Below are positions 7,778 through 16,063 of a DNA stretch of 60,486 bases, piece after piece. A program made the position numbers and the translations under genes. The notes beneath the pieces were generated by a model, which saw nothing but the letters and a program-made list of their open reading frames with translations, was not told the DNA's origin and made no database searches. Each line of letters opens with the position of its first letter. Position 1 is the first letter of the stretch. Location of the stretch: the NCBI GenBank assembly GCA_027483445.1, contig JAIXUS010000008.1, positions 1 through 60,486 of the forward strand. Direction: 5' to 3'. The stretch is from Bacteroidota bacterium. Lineage in GTDB: Bacteria; Bacteroidota; Bacteroidia; M30B66.

Positions 7778-8334
7778 GCCAAAACAAGTCCGCTCTGTTT
7801 GGCCAATGAGCCAATCAAGCTTGTGAATTCGACCAAAAACAGTTTCATGTCCCCGGTGGTTAATGGCTTACCGGGGACAATTCTTTGGTAAAACACATCG
7901 GCCATCACGTCAAATAGCTGGGCGGCGAAGGAGTAGTCCTTTTCTTGTTGTATGTAGCTGGCCCAAACCGGTAAGATAGCGTCTCTAACCAGGGCATTGG
8001 CGTGCTGGAAGGCCAACAGGTAGGCCGGGTTGTTGCGATGAATTCTCAGCTGGCGGTTTACAAAAAGGTCGTTCTGATGTTCTTGCAGCAATTCCACGAA
8101 ATCGCCATCCATGCTTTTGCAGGCCTTTACTTTATGCGCCAGCTGAAGACCGCGGTTGCAGTGGTGCTGGAGCAGCAGTTCCATAAAGATTTCCCAATCG
8201 TAAAAATGGTGGTAAAACGATGAGCGAGCCACACCCAACATTTTTGCGAGGGTGTCGATTTTCACACCGGGCGGTCCTAGCTCACCAAGACATTGGTAGC
8301 CGGCCTCAATCCAACGTAGCTCAGCAGGTTTCAT
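7768..8334 (-). CDS. TetR-family transcriptional regulator
   Basis: 188 residues from the ATG at 8332-8334; the longer frame to 8469 adds 45 residues unlike any TetR N-terminus. The helix-turn-helix is at about residues 20-50 (VKIDTLAKMLGVARSSFYHHFYDW), with the SSFYHHF recognition helix typical of the family. The remaining helices form the ligand/dimer domain. The 3' end overlaps the delta-60 gene end by 10 bases in convergent orientation. A 20-bp perfect palindrome about 167 bases upstream (8501-8520) is a candidate operator. Ligand and target genes unknown. Confidence 0.88.
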   Translation of the reverse strand: MKPAELRWIEAGYQCLGELGPPGVKIDTLAKMLGVARSSFYHHFYDWEIFMELLLQHHCNRGLQLAHKVKACKSMDGDFVELLQEHQNDLFVNRQLRIHRNNPAYLLAFQHANALVRDAILPVWASYIQQEKDYSFAAQLFDVMADVFYQRIVPGKPLTTGDMKLFLVEFTSLIGSLAKQSGLVLAYR

Positions 8335-8500
8335 ATAGGCTGCATGAAAGTAAGGAAATTTAGCTGAAGATAAGGCTGAAGTCCGGGTGGATTGTTTTAA
8401 ATGTGTAGTGAATTCGGGGATTTCGGGTGGCGGGCTTGCGGGGGCCTCCAACCTCCTCCCCAGAGTCAAGAACGTGAATTCTCAAAATTCCTGCAAGCGT

Positions 8501-8520
8501 TAAACGTTTATAAACGTTTA
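8501..8520. promoter_or_regulatory. 20-bp perfect palindrome, candidate operator
   Basis: TAAACGTTTATAAACGTTTA is self-complementary and consists of two copies of the palindromic decamer TAAACGTTTA. Size and symmetry suit a TetR-type dimer (or pair of dimers). It lies about 167 bases upstream of the TetR gene start. Binding by that regulator is inference. Confidence 0.45.
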
Positions 8521-8734
8521 GATATCAACACTTTGGTTAATAACTCTTTTCATAACTTTCAGCGATTGCGCTTGTGTGGATCCTTGGCTTATCGAAAGCT
8601 ATGCAAAGCCTAATGTTGCGACGCGTGGATTTTATCGGGTCAAGATTTGTCCTCAACCAGTTTTGATTGCCCTTATGAATACGGCTTCCGTGGATTGTTG
8701 AACGATAACTCGTATTTGAGTACTTCCGTAAAAT

Positions 8735-8761
8735 GAAAAAGGCGGCTTATCAGGCCGCCTC
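8735..8761 (-). terminator. Rho-independent terminator after the DUF4625 gene
   Basis: On the minus strand a GGCGGC stem (GAGGCGGCCTGATAAGCCGCC) is followed by TTTTTC. It lies about 29 bases after the lipoprotein stop and ends the TonB-receptor operon. Confidence 0.85.
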
Positions 8762-8789
8762 TTCAAGCAAATTTGCGTTTTTAAGCCGC

Positions 8790-9536
8790 TTAGTTTACTG
8801 TAATCTCCACATCGGTGTCGGAGTGGTTCATCACATGGTCGTAAGCCTTTACCTCAACTTTATAAGTTCCGGTCGACCAGCCTGTGGTGTTTATGCTGTG
8901 CTCGAGTGCGTAATTGGCAATTGTAGTTTCTGTTTCCCACTCATACACCAAAGTGCTTCCGCGGTAAACCATCACCTTTACCTCATACAATTCGTCATTG
9001 TCGGCAATGTTACCGGCTACCATAAGCATGCTTCCTGAGCTGATGCTGCTTCCCGCTGCCGGACCGGTAAGCGTAATTACCGGTGCAACCAGGTCGCCTG
9101 AATTCAAAATGTAAACATCGCGCTCGGTGATTGCACTTTGATTTCCAGCCTTGTCAACCGCAGTAATAATTACATGGTATTTTCCGGCAGCAGCTGTTGT
9201 AGGAATGTCGATGTGCTCGTGCATATCGAACGAGGTTCCCGAAACATTTACAATGCGGATTTCTTCCCAATAGGCACCGGCCGCAATTTTACCATGACTA
9301 TGACCGTCTTCGGCCGAGTGGATGTCGATCTTCACCTGCGAAAGGCCTTCGTTGTCGGTTACTTTTAAGTCGACATGCAGCTCGTTGCCAGTGTATAAGG
9401 TGTCATCATTCAGTGGCTCTTCCACCGAAACAATTACCGGCGCCTCGGTATCCGGGTCATCTTTCTTGCAGGAGGTAGAAAAGCTAATGATGGCAATTGA
9501 AAAAAGGGTTAGAATGGATTTGATTTGAATTTTCAT
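8790..9536 (-). CDS. DUF4625 lipoprotein, probable zinc-related
   Basis: 248 residues with a lipoprotein signal (SIAIISFSTSC, Cys about residue 23), followed by an Ig-like DUF4625 domain (TEAPVIVSVEEP... SQVKIDIHSAEDGHSHG... WEEIRIVNVSG) and a second Ig-like segment (DLVAPVITLTGP to the end). The HSHG stretch and acidic residues suggest metal binding. Third gene of an operon headed by a TonB-dependent receptor and followed by a strong terminator. Given the divergent Fur-family regulator and the palindrome between them, a role in zinc acquisition at the outer membrane or cell surface is likely; direct evidence is lacking. Confidence 0.82.
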   Translation of the reverse strand: MKIQIKSILTLFSIAIISFSTSCKKDDPDTEAPVIVSVEEPLNDDTLYTGNELHVDLKVTDNEGLSQVKIDIHSAEDGHSHGKIAAGAYWEEIRIVNVSGTSFDMHEHIDIPTTAAAGKYHVIITAVDKAGNQSAITERDVYILNSGDLVAPVITLTGPAAGSSISSGSMLMVAGNIADNDELYEVKVMVYRGSTLVYEWETETTIANYALEHSINTTGWSTGTYKVEVKAYDHVMNHSDTDVEITVN

Positions 9537-9581
9537 CGGTTTGAATTGAATGCGTTTAAAATGAATTGAATGCGTTGTTTG

Positions 9582-9896
9582 CTAGGCAAATTGGAAAGGT
9601 GGACCTCTAAGCCGGCAAAACAGCGGGTCGCGATGTTCTGACGCTGAATCTCTGATGAAGTAGGGGCGCTTTTGGATGGATGGCACAGGCGATTGCGTCT
9701 GCCATCCGCCGCTTTCGGCGGGCATCATAAATTCCCAACCGGTAATGCAATGCTGATGCGGTGTGTCAAAGGCCGTGGTGCCATCCAAAACATGCACGCG
9801 ATGCTCGTGCTGATGCACCAAATGATGCCACTGCTCCGGTACATGAACGTGGAGCAAAGCCAACAGCCATAAGCGAATCAAAAGAGCTCTGATCAT
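9582..9896 (-). CDS. Small His-rich protein in the metal-receptor operon
   Basis: 104 residues with a hydrophobic N-terminus (MIRALLIRLWLLALLHVHV) and a dense histidine cluster (EQWHHLVHQHEHRVHVL), then a CITGWEF segment. The ATG overlaps the stop of the TonB receptor (ATGA), and the DUF4625 lipoprotein follows 45 bases later. Such His-rich proteins often accompany metal receptors and may hold or transfer zinc after uptake. The C-terminal third (RDPLFCRLRGPPFQFA) is unremarkable. The family is not recognised beyond this context. Confidence 0.7.
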   Translation of the reverse strand: MIRALLIRLWLLALLHVHVPEQWHHLVHQHEHRVHVLDGTTAFDTPHQHCITGWEFMMPAESGGWQTQSPVPSIQKRPYFIRDSASEHRDPLFCRLRGPPFQFA

Positions 9897-12283
9897 TTTG
9901 TTTCGCCTCCTTTCAAGTGCTTTTGAAATGGAACCACTATGGTAACCATCACATTTCTGCCCGCCTCCGGAAGATTCAGCATTCGGTATCTGTTGAGATG
10001 CGCGTAATACCTACTGTTCAATACATTCTGAATATTTAGTATGCATTGCAACTTAGTTTTTCCGATACGCACAAAGCTACCTGCCGACAGATGCACAAGT
10101 CCGAATGCGGGCGTTGCCGGTTCGTTGCGGGCCACACGATTCTGAGCCGCCGCACCATGAAGCTGAACACCGGCAAAAACTTCGGTTAACCGCTTGTCTT
10201 TTCGCGCCCAGGTATACTCGGCCTCCAACCGCGCCTGAGCAGGCGGCGTAAAGGGTAGGGGGTACCAGGTTTCGAGATTGGTGCCTTGCACAAACTGCGC
10301 GTTGAACGCTAAATGCAGCGCATCGGTTAGATGCAGGTCGGTTTGTAGTTCAGCTCCAACATGCAGGGCATCGGCCTGGTTGAAGCGATAAATCAGACCT
10401 GCATCAGGAAGTGGCGAAAAGAAAGGCTGCGGGTCTAAAAAGATGAAATCTCTGAAGTAGTTGAGGAATGGACTAACGCTAAACTCCCAGCGCTTGTTGG
10501 TATAATTTAAGGCAAGGTCGGTCTGCAATCCACGCTCAATTCCCAAAAGTGAGTCGCCTTGTTCGTGACGGAACGAACCATGGTGAACACCATTGGCAGT
10601 TAGCTCTGGTGCCGTTGGCATTCTGTAACCGGAGCCTAGATTTAATTTAATGTTCCACCGTTCGGATGGCAGCCACGAAAGACCTGCACTGCCCGAAAGG
10701 GTGCGGAAAAAGCGGTTCAGCTCGGGACTGGCCTGAACATAACCCAAAATGGTTACCGAGTCGGCATATACAGCCCTCATAAACCGCTCGGTGCGGACGT
10801 TTCCGTAGTCGAAGCGAATGCCGGCATTCCAAATAAACTGCTCGTTAAGCTCATGTTTTCGAAAGGCAAACAAACCGGCTGTTCGGGTGCCAAAGTTGGG
10901 AATAAGGAAAGAAAATCCCCCGATTTGGTTCTCCTGAAATGTCCCCTGCGCGCCTAGAACCCACGCTGCACGGTTGGACTCTTTAAGATGGTAGCGAATA
11001 TTACTACTGTAAGTGCGGAGGCTGAATTCCAACTCCAAATTGCCTGAAGGGGTTGGTCCTACACCATGAGCATGTGGGAACGAAAACTCCCGTCTGTAGT
11101 TATCCTGAAACCCAAGATCAATCTCCATCCAGTGTTTACCCAACAATACGCTGGTGTTAGAAATAATCTTGTTGTGGATGACCCGCTGGCGGGGAAGGTC
11201 AATGTTACGCACATCGCCATCATCGATCAACTGATAGCTACGCGGAATTCCATGTGCACCTGAAAATAGTCCAACCGATTGATCAAACCGACTTACTGTG
11301 ATGCTACTTGTTCCCCATTTGCGGGTGATTCCAGCCATCATTTGCACGTTGCGCTCACGGCCTGCTGTGTTCTTCAGCCTTCGGTTAACCAATGGCAGAA
11401 TGTAGGTGTTGTAGAGGAATGAATCGGCCGGTATGCGATAGTCGGCATAGTCTTGTGTCGACAGGCGAATCCTGAAAAAGTTGTCGTTGCGATTAACGCC
11501 TACAGCCACCGAGTTGGCTTCAAAATCGTTTACGCTTCTGGCAGTTCCCAACCAGGCTCCTTCAACGGTATTTCGGGCAGGGGCAGGGGCTGGACGAATA
11601 CTCACCACGCCTCCGATTCCGTCGGACCCATACATCAGCGAGGCCGGACCTTTCAATACTTCTACACGTTCAACTGCAAATTGATCAATCTCAAGCCCAT
11701 GGTCGCCACCCCATTGCTGTCCTTCTTGCTTGATACCGTTTTCGGCAACCACCACGCGATTAAATCCTAAACCCCGAATAACCGGCTTCGAAACGCCCAT
11801 TCCAGTGTTAATGCTGTTGATACCCGGAATGCTCTCAAGCATCCTCACCAACGATGCATTTCCGTTCTTCAACATAGCCGCTTTATCCATCACTGCTAAA
11901 GTCTGACTTTGCTCTCTGCGTGCTGTTTTTAGGATGCTTTCTTCGATGATGATGTTTCGCAGTTCCAGTGCCGCCGGAACCATAACAAACTCAAGGCGAA
12001 GCGGAGCTGTGCCTACGTGAATGTCTTTGTCGAGGGCATGGTAGCCCAAAAGCTGGAGGTGGAGATGGTATTTCCCGGACTTTACTTTTTTAAATTCAAA
12101 TTCTCCCTTTTCGTTCGTTTGGGTGCCTTTGGATAACTCATGCAGAAGTACTGAAACTCCCGGCAGCGGCTCCTTTTCAGGCGTAACTACCACGCCAAGA
12201 ATCTCCACATCCTGCGCGAGCAGCGAAGCAGAAAACAAGCATAGTAATGCCGGCCCGACAAGTAAAAACAATCGCCTCAACAT
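9893..12283 (-). CDS. TonB-dependent outer-membrane receptor, probably for zinc
   Basis: 796 residues. Signal peptide (LLVGPALLCLFSASLLA|QD), then a carboxypeptidase-like beta-sandwich domain (VEILGVVVTPEKEPLPGVSV... residues about 25-105), a plug domain (LVRMLESIPGIN, VIRGLGFNRVVVAENGI, VERVEVLKGPASLMYGSDGI; about 125-235) and a 22-strand barrel ending in an aromatic-rich C-terminus. It transports a small ligand across the outer membrane using TonB energy. The plug stretch GQQWGGDHGLEID and the barrel histidines suit a metal or metal-chelate ligand. Divergent from a Fur-family gene with a palindrome between them; a ZnuD-like zinc receptor is the best guess. Confidence 0.92.
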   Translation of the reverse strand: MLRRLFLLVGPALLCLFSASLLAQDVEILGVVVTPEKEPLPGVSVLLHELSKGTQTNEKGEFEFKKVKSGKYHLHLQLLGYHALDKDIHVGTAPLRLEFVMVPAALELRNIIIEESILKTARREQSQTLAVMDKAAMLKNGNASLVRMLESIPGINSINTGMGVSKPVIRGLGFNRVVVAENGIKQEGQQWGGDHGLEIDQFAVERVEVLKGPASLMYGSDGIGGVVSIRPAPAPARNTVEGAWLGTARSVNDFEANSVAVGVNRNDNFFRIRLSTQDYADYRIPADSFLYNTYILPLVNRRLKNTAGRERNVQMMAGITRKWGTSSITVSRFDQSVGLFSGAHGIPRSYQLIDDGDVRNIDLPRQRVIHNKIISNTSVLLGKHWMEIDLGFQDNYRREFSFPHAHGVGPTPSGNLELEFSLRTYSSNIRYHLKESNRAAWVLGAQGTFQENQIGGFSFLIPNFGTRTAGLFAFRKHELNEQFIWNAGIRFDYGNVRTERFMRAVYADSVTILGYVQASPELNRFFRTLSGSAGLSWLPSERWNIKLNLGSGYRMPTAPELTANGVHHGSFRHEQGDSLLGIERGLQTDLALNYTNKRWEFSVSPFLNYFRDFIFLDPQPFFSPLPDAGLIYRFNQADALHVGAELQTDLHLTDALHLAFNAQFVQGTNLETWYPLPFTPPAQARLEAEYTWARKDKRLTEVFAGVQLHGAAAQNRVARNEPATPAFGLVHLSAGSFVRIGKTKLQCILNIQNVLNSRYYAHLNRYRMLNLPEAGRNVMVTIVVPFQKHLKGGETK

Positions 12284-12314
12284 TGCTGCGCAAAATTAGA
12301 GCAATATCGTTGCA

Positions 12315-12333
12315 AATGCAATAGTGTTGCATT
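12315..12333. promoter_or_regulatory. Candidate Zur box between receptor operon and regulator
   Basis: AATGCAA-TAGTG-TTGCATT is a perfect 7-bp inverted repeat with a 5-base spacer. It overlaps a second palindrome (TTGCA-AA-TGCAA, 12310-12321). It lies 32 bases upstream of the receptor start and 26 bases upstream of the Fur-family start, so one site could control both divergent genes. Confidence 0.6.
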
Positions 12334-12358
12334 GTTTATTCCCCTTACATTTGCATAC

Positions 12359-12769
12359 ATGGAATCGACCAGTCTTCTTAAGCGCCACGGTTTGCGCAGC
12401 ACGCCTGTGCGTCGGTTATTGCTCGAAATTATGGATGCTACTGAACACGCCGTTTCGCATGCCGATCTCGAGCAGAAGGTTGGGGGAGAGGCCGATCGGG
12501 TAACACTCTATCGCGCGCTGAACACTTTCGAAGAGCATGGCATCATTCATAAAGTGCTCGACCGTGAAGGTGTGGCCCGCTTTGCTCTATGCATGGATAA
12601 CTGCAGCACCCACACGCATGTCGATGAGCATTTGCACTTTCAATGTACAGTTTGTAGTAATGTTTACTGTTTGCCTGTAGAGCACTATCCGCGAGTGGCA
12701 ATGCCCACCGGGTTTAACCTGAGCCGACTAAGCCTGGTGGCCGAAGGGGTGTGCAAGCGCTGTAACTGA
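12359..12769 (+). CDS. Fur-family regulator, probably Zur
   Basis: 136 residues from the ATG at 12359; a TTG nine codons upstream would place the coding sequence on top of the palindrome. The winged-helix domain (LKRHGLRSTPVRRLLLEIM, then ADRVTLYRALNTFEEHGIIHKV) is followed by the metal-binding dimer domain with THTHVDEHLHFQC and two CxxC pairs (CTVC, CKRC) that form the structural zinc site. It represses when loaded with metal. Divergence from a TonB receptor operon with a His-rich protein and DUF4625 lipoprotein argues for zinc (Zur) rather than iron sensing, but Fur or another subtype is possible. Confidence 0.88.
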   Translation: MESTSLLKRHGLRSTPVRRLLLEIMDATEHAVSHADLEQKVGGEADRVTLYRALNTFEEHGIIHKVLDREGVARFALCMDNCSTHTHVDEHLHFQCTVCSNVYCLPVEHYPRVAMPTGFNLSRLSLVAEGVCKRCN

Positions 12770-12834
12770 TTTTCGGCTGCAAATCGTCCATATTCAAGGA
12801 TGAATTCAGGCCGATTTTTCTGCATTTTTGCTTT

Positions 12835-15225
12835 ATGTATCGCATTTTATCTTCTGCACTGGGACTATTTATGTTCGCCTCTGTTGGCATAGCCCAACAT
12901 ACCGGTTGCTCCCACAAATCAGCCATTCGCACGCCCGACGCTGCTGCACTCGATCCGCGTTCCGACAGTATCGACATCACCCGATATTCTATTCGTCTCG
13001 ATTTCTCCGCCTTGCCTGCACAGGTTCTCGACGCCTCTTGTGTGGTTTTTTTTAAGGCAAAGGTGGATGACATCACGCTCCTTACACTCGACCTCGAGGC
13101 CTTAACGGTAGACTCGGTGAAATCGGGAGGTAATAATCTGGTATTCAGTCAACAAGGAGCAAAACTGAACATTACGTTGTTGCAAAACCTCAGCACCAAC
13201 GAAGTTGATTCGGTAGAAGTGTTTTACCGCGGAACTCCCGTTGAAGATGCTTCAGGATTCGGCGGATTCAGTTTTGAAAGTGGGTATGCATTTAACATTG
13301 GCGTTGGCTTTCTGGCCGATCCACACAATTTCGGCCGAGTGTGGTTTCCGTGTTTCGACAATTTTGTAGAACGCAGTCTTTACGACATTACCGTAATCAC
13401 ACCTGAAACTCAGCGTGCGTACTGTGGTGGTTTGCTGATTTCCGATACTGTTCAAGGTGGCCTGCGCACACGGGTGTGGAAGCTCAACCAGGAAATTCCA
13501 ACATACCTCGCTTCTGTGGCTGTAGCGGGCTACACCGAGGTAAACGACACCTACAACTCAATGCTGAATCCAGAGCTCAACGTAAAACTCGTGGCGGCTC
13601 CTGCCGATACCACGCCGTTGAAAAATGCCTTTGTGAGCCTTGAACCCATCTTTCACGAATTTGAGGAGCATTTTGGGCCGTATCGCTGGGATCGTATTGG
13701 CTACGTGGCAGTGCCTTTCCAGGCCGGAGCCATGGAGCATGCCACCAATATTGCCTACCCGCGGGCCCTGATTAGTTCGGGCGCTGCAGCCAACCAGCAC
13801 ATCATGGCGCATGAGCTGGCGCACAGCTGGTTTGGAAATTTGGCCACTTGCCGCACGGCTTCCGAAATGTGGCTCAACGAGGGCTGGGCTTCTTATTGTG
13901 AGCGGCTTTTCGATGAATGGATAATTTCCCGACAGACCTACGACAACAACGTTCGCTCTAACCACCGCGAGATGCTCAACTTTGCGCACGTTCGCGATGG
14001 TGGCTACTGGCCGCTTAGCAATGTGCCCCATGAGTACACTTACAGCAATCACACCTACGAATTGCCATCCGACAAAATACACACCCTGCGCACCTACATG
14101 GGCGACACGCTTTTCTTTGAGGGATTGAGTAACTATCTGAATAACTTTGCCTTTAACCACGCCACTTCCAACGACCTTAGAGATGCCCTGGAAGCTTCAA
14201 GCGGCCTTGATCTAGACGATTACTTTACCGATTGGGTTGATACACCCGGCTGGGCTGGTTTCGAAGTTGACTCGTTCCGATACGATGGCGCTCTGGTGAA
14301 GGTGTGGTTTCGTCAAAAATCGGCCGGAAACACCCATAACTACCGGAACGTACCCTTTCAAATTAGTTTTCGCGATGCTGATTTAGGAATAGAGCATCGT
14401 CAGGTAAGCCTCAGCGGACCCCTCGACAGTGCTGAGTTTGCGCTCGATTTCAGTCCGCTCATGGTGTATCTCAACCGCAATGAAGCCATCTCGCAGGCTG
14501 TTACCGCCGAAGAACGATTCATCAAAAATACGGGCAACGCAAATTGGCTTAACGCCTTGCTGGAAGTGAACACTACTGCTGTGCAAGATTCGGTGTTTTT
14601 GAGGGTGGAGCATTACTGGGTTTCACCCGACCCATTTATCTCACCGTCAGTTCCTTATCGACTCTCACCGAACCGTTACTGGAAGGTCGATGGACTCCTC
14701 AATTCCGACTACAGGGCCTCCTTGAAGTTCACGTTTAATGGTCGTACACTGGGGACCAATTCCGGTTGGCTCGACAACGATTTGATAACCGACGAAACCA
14801 AGCTTCAGCTGCTGTGGCGCCCCAACAATCGCAGCGACTGGGAAGTGCTGCCCGCTACCAGAACCACCTTTAGCAGCACAACCGATAAGTTTGGGAATTT
14901 CGTGCTCGACAGCCTTCGACTTGGCGAATACACCTTCGCAGAGCTCGACAGCAGTCTCGGCATCGCGAAACCCATCGGCAGCACACAACCGTCATTGCAG
15001 CTCTTTCCAAACCCTGCCAACGAAGCGGTGCAAATAAACTTCAATGGCGAGAGCCCAAGTTTGCTTGAGCTGGTAAGTATCGACGGACGGATTTTGGCCG
15101 CCGCGACCATCGCCAGAAATGCCGAAATGCACACATTTCCGCTGGGTCATCTTGCCGCAGGCATATACCTCATTCGCTGTCGCTTCGAAGACGGCCGATT
15201 TGAGGCGCAAAGCTTTGTAAAATAG
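12835..15225 (+). CDS. M1-family zinc aminopeptidase with T9SS signal
   Basis: 796 residues. Signal peptide (SSALGLFMFASVGIAQ), M1 N-terminal domain, exopeptidase motif GAMEH (GAMEN variant) at about residue 301, and zinc site HELAHSW followed by EMWLNEGWASY (HExxH-18-E) at about 328-355. After a linker there is a C-terminal sorting domain (LQLFPNPANEAVQINF... HLAAGIYLIRCRF), so the enzyme is probably secreted or surface-bound through T9SS. It releases N-terminal amino acids from peptides. The Asn-to-His change in GAMEN may shift specificity. A CATTTTTG box just upstream is the likely promoter -7 element. Confidence 0.94.
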   Translation: MYRILSSALGLFMFASVGIAQHTGCSHKSAIRTPDAAALDPRSDSIDITRYSIRLDFSALPAQVLDASCVVFFKAKVDDITLLTLDLEALTVDSVKSGGNNLVFSQQGAKLNITLLQNLSTNEVDSVEVFYRGTPVEDASGFGGFSFESGYAFNIGVGFLADPHNFGRVWFPCFDNFVERSLYDITVITPETQRAYCGGLLISDTVQGGLRTRVWKLNQEIPTYLASVAVAGYTEVNDTYNSMLNPELNVKLVAAPADTTPLKNAFVSLEPIFHEFEEHFGPYRWDRIGYVAVPFQAGAMEHATNIAYPRALISSGAAANQHIMAHELAHSWFGNLATCRTASEMWLNEGWASYCERLFDEWIISRQTYDNNVRSNHREMLNFAHVRDGGYWPLSNVPHEYTYSNHTYELPSDKIHTLRTYMGDTLFFEGLSNYLNNFAFNHATSNDLRDALEASSGLDLDDYFTDWVDTPGWAGFEVDSFRYDGALVKVWFRQKSAGNTHNYRNVPFQISFRDADLGIEHRQVSLSGPLDSAEFALDFSPLMVYLNRNEAISQAVTAEERFIKNTGNANWLNALLEVNTTAVQDSVFLRVEHYWVSPDPFISPSVPYRLSPNRYWKVDGLLNSDYRASLKFTFNGRTLGTNSGWLDNDLITDETKLQLLWRPNNRSDWEVLPATRTTFSSTTDKFGNFVLDSLRLGEYTFAELDSSLGIAKPIGSTQPSLQLFPNPANEAVQINFNGESPSLLELVSIDGRILAAATIARNAEMHTFPLGHLAAGIYLIRCRFEDGRFEAQSFVK

Positions 15226-15245
15226 TAATTTGCACTTGGGTTCGG

Positions 15246-15908
15246 CTACGCGGGGATGACAATTCGTTCGCCTAAAAACCGCGGTTTTGCCCCGAACCAC
15301 ACGTCGAGCATTACCCGTACACGGGCTAAATATTCTCTGAACCTGGTTTTCATCCCGCCGGAGGCGCCAACATTTCGGGCATTAAAACCAATGGCCCGCA
15401 AACCCAACGATTGCGCGATATAAACTGCACGTTGAGTATGAAATTCCTGCGAAATAATGGTGAAGGCCTTCTGTCCGAAAATGGCCTCCATCCGATACAC
15501 CGAGTCAAAAGTGCGGAATCCTGCATAATCAAGATGAATCCGGTCTTCCGGAATACCTCGCTTGAGCAGCTCATTTTTCATATCCACGGGCTCATTGTAG
15601 TTAATGTTGCCATTGTCGCCACTCAGCACAAGATGCTCCACTTTGCCTTGCTTAAACAAAGCTTCCGCAGCATCCATTCGGTACTTGAAATAAAGATTGC
15701 TTTGCCCACTCCTTACTTGCTTTGAAGTGCCTAATACCAGACCAACACGTTGGAAAGGAACCTGATCAACCGCATCAAAGGTGAAGCGCTCCGTTTGCGC
15801 CTCAACAACCGAATTACAAACCACCGCTGCTAAAGCCATCAAAACCAGCGAACAGAGCATAAACACGCCCGTTCGCCTAAGCCACTTCCGAGAAATGCTG
15901 CGTTGCAT
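15246..15908 (-). CDS. SanA-like DUF218 membrane protein
   Basis: 220 residues with one N-terminal transmembrane helix (TGVFMLCSLVLMALAAVVC). The DUF218/YdcF-ElyC-SanA domain follows: VGLVLGTSK, FKYRMDAAEALFKQGKV, LVLSGDNG, PEDRIHLDYAGFRTFDSV and FTIISQEFHTQRAVYIAQSL. This is the SanA branch, linked in enterobacteria to vancomycin resistance at high temperature and cell-envelope integrity. The enzymatic activity is not established. Convergent with the M1 peptidase gene; monocistronic. Confidence 0.88.
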   Translation of the reverse strand: MQRSISRKWLRRTGVFMLCSLVLMALAAVVCNSVVEAQTERFTFDAVDQVPFQRVGLVLGTSKQVRSGQSNLYFKYRMDAAEALFKQGKVEHLVLSGDNGNINYNEPVDMKNELLKRGIPEDRIHLDYAGFRTFDSVYRMEAIFGQKAFTIISQEFHTQRAVYIAQSLGLRAIGFNARNVGASGGMKTRFREYLARVRVMLDVWFGAKPRFLGERIVIPA

Positions 15909-16063
15909 AACTGACTAAAGTTGTATTGGTGGATTTAACAAAGTGTTGAAAATGAAGTTTTAATGGAGGTGCTCGCAGCGAATGCTAATGGTTTCAAAAG
16001 CTAAAATTCACCTTGTAAAAGCGAACGTCCCAATAGACATCCTGTTCTGACAGAAAACGCAAC

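Larger units (their letters stand above)
8335..8789. other. Intergenic region upstream of the TetR regulator
   Basis: 455 bases with no credible gene. It holds a perfect palindrome at 8501-8520 and the terminator of the DUF4625 gene at 8735-8761. The stretch 8530-8730 shows nothing I can identify. Confidence 0.6.
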
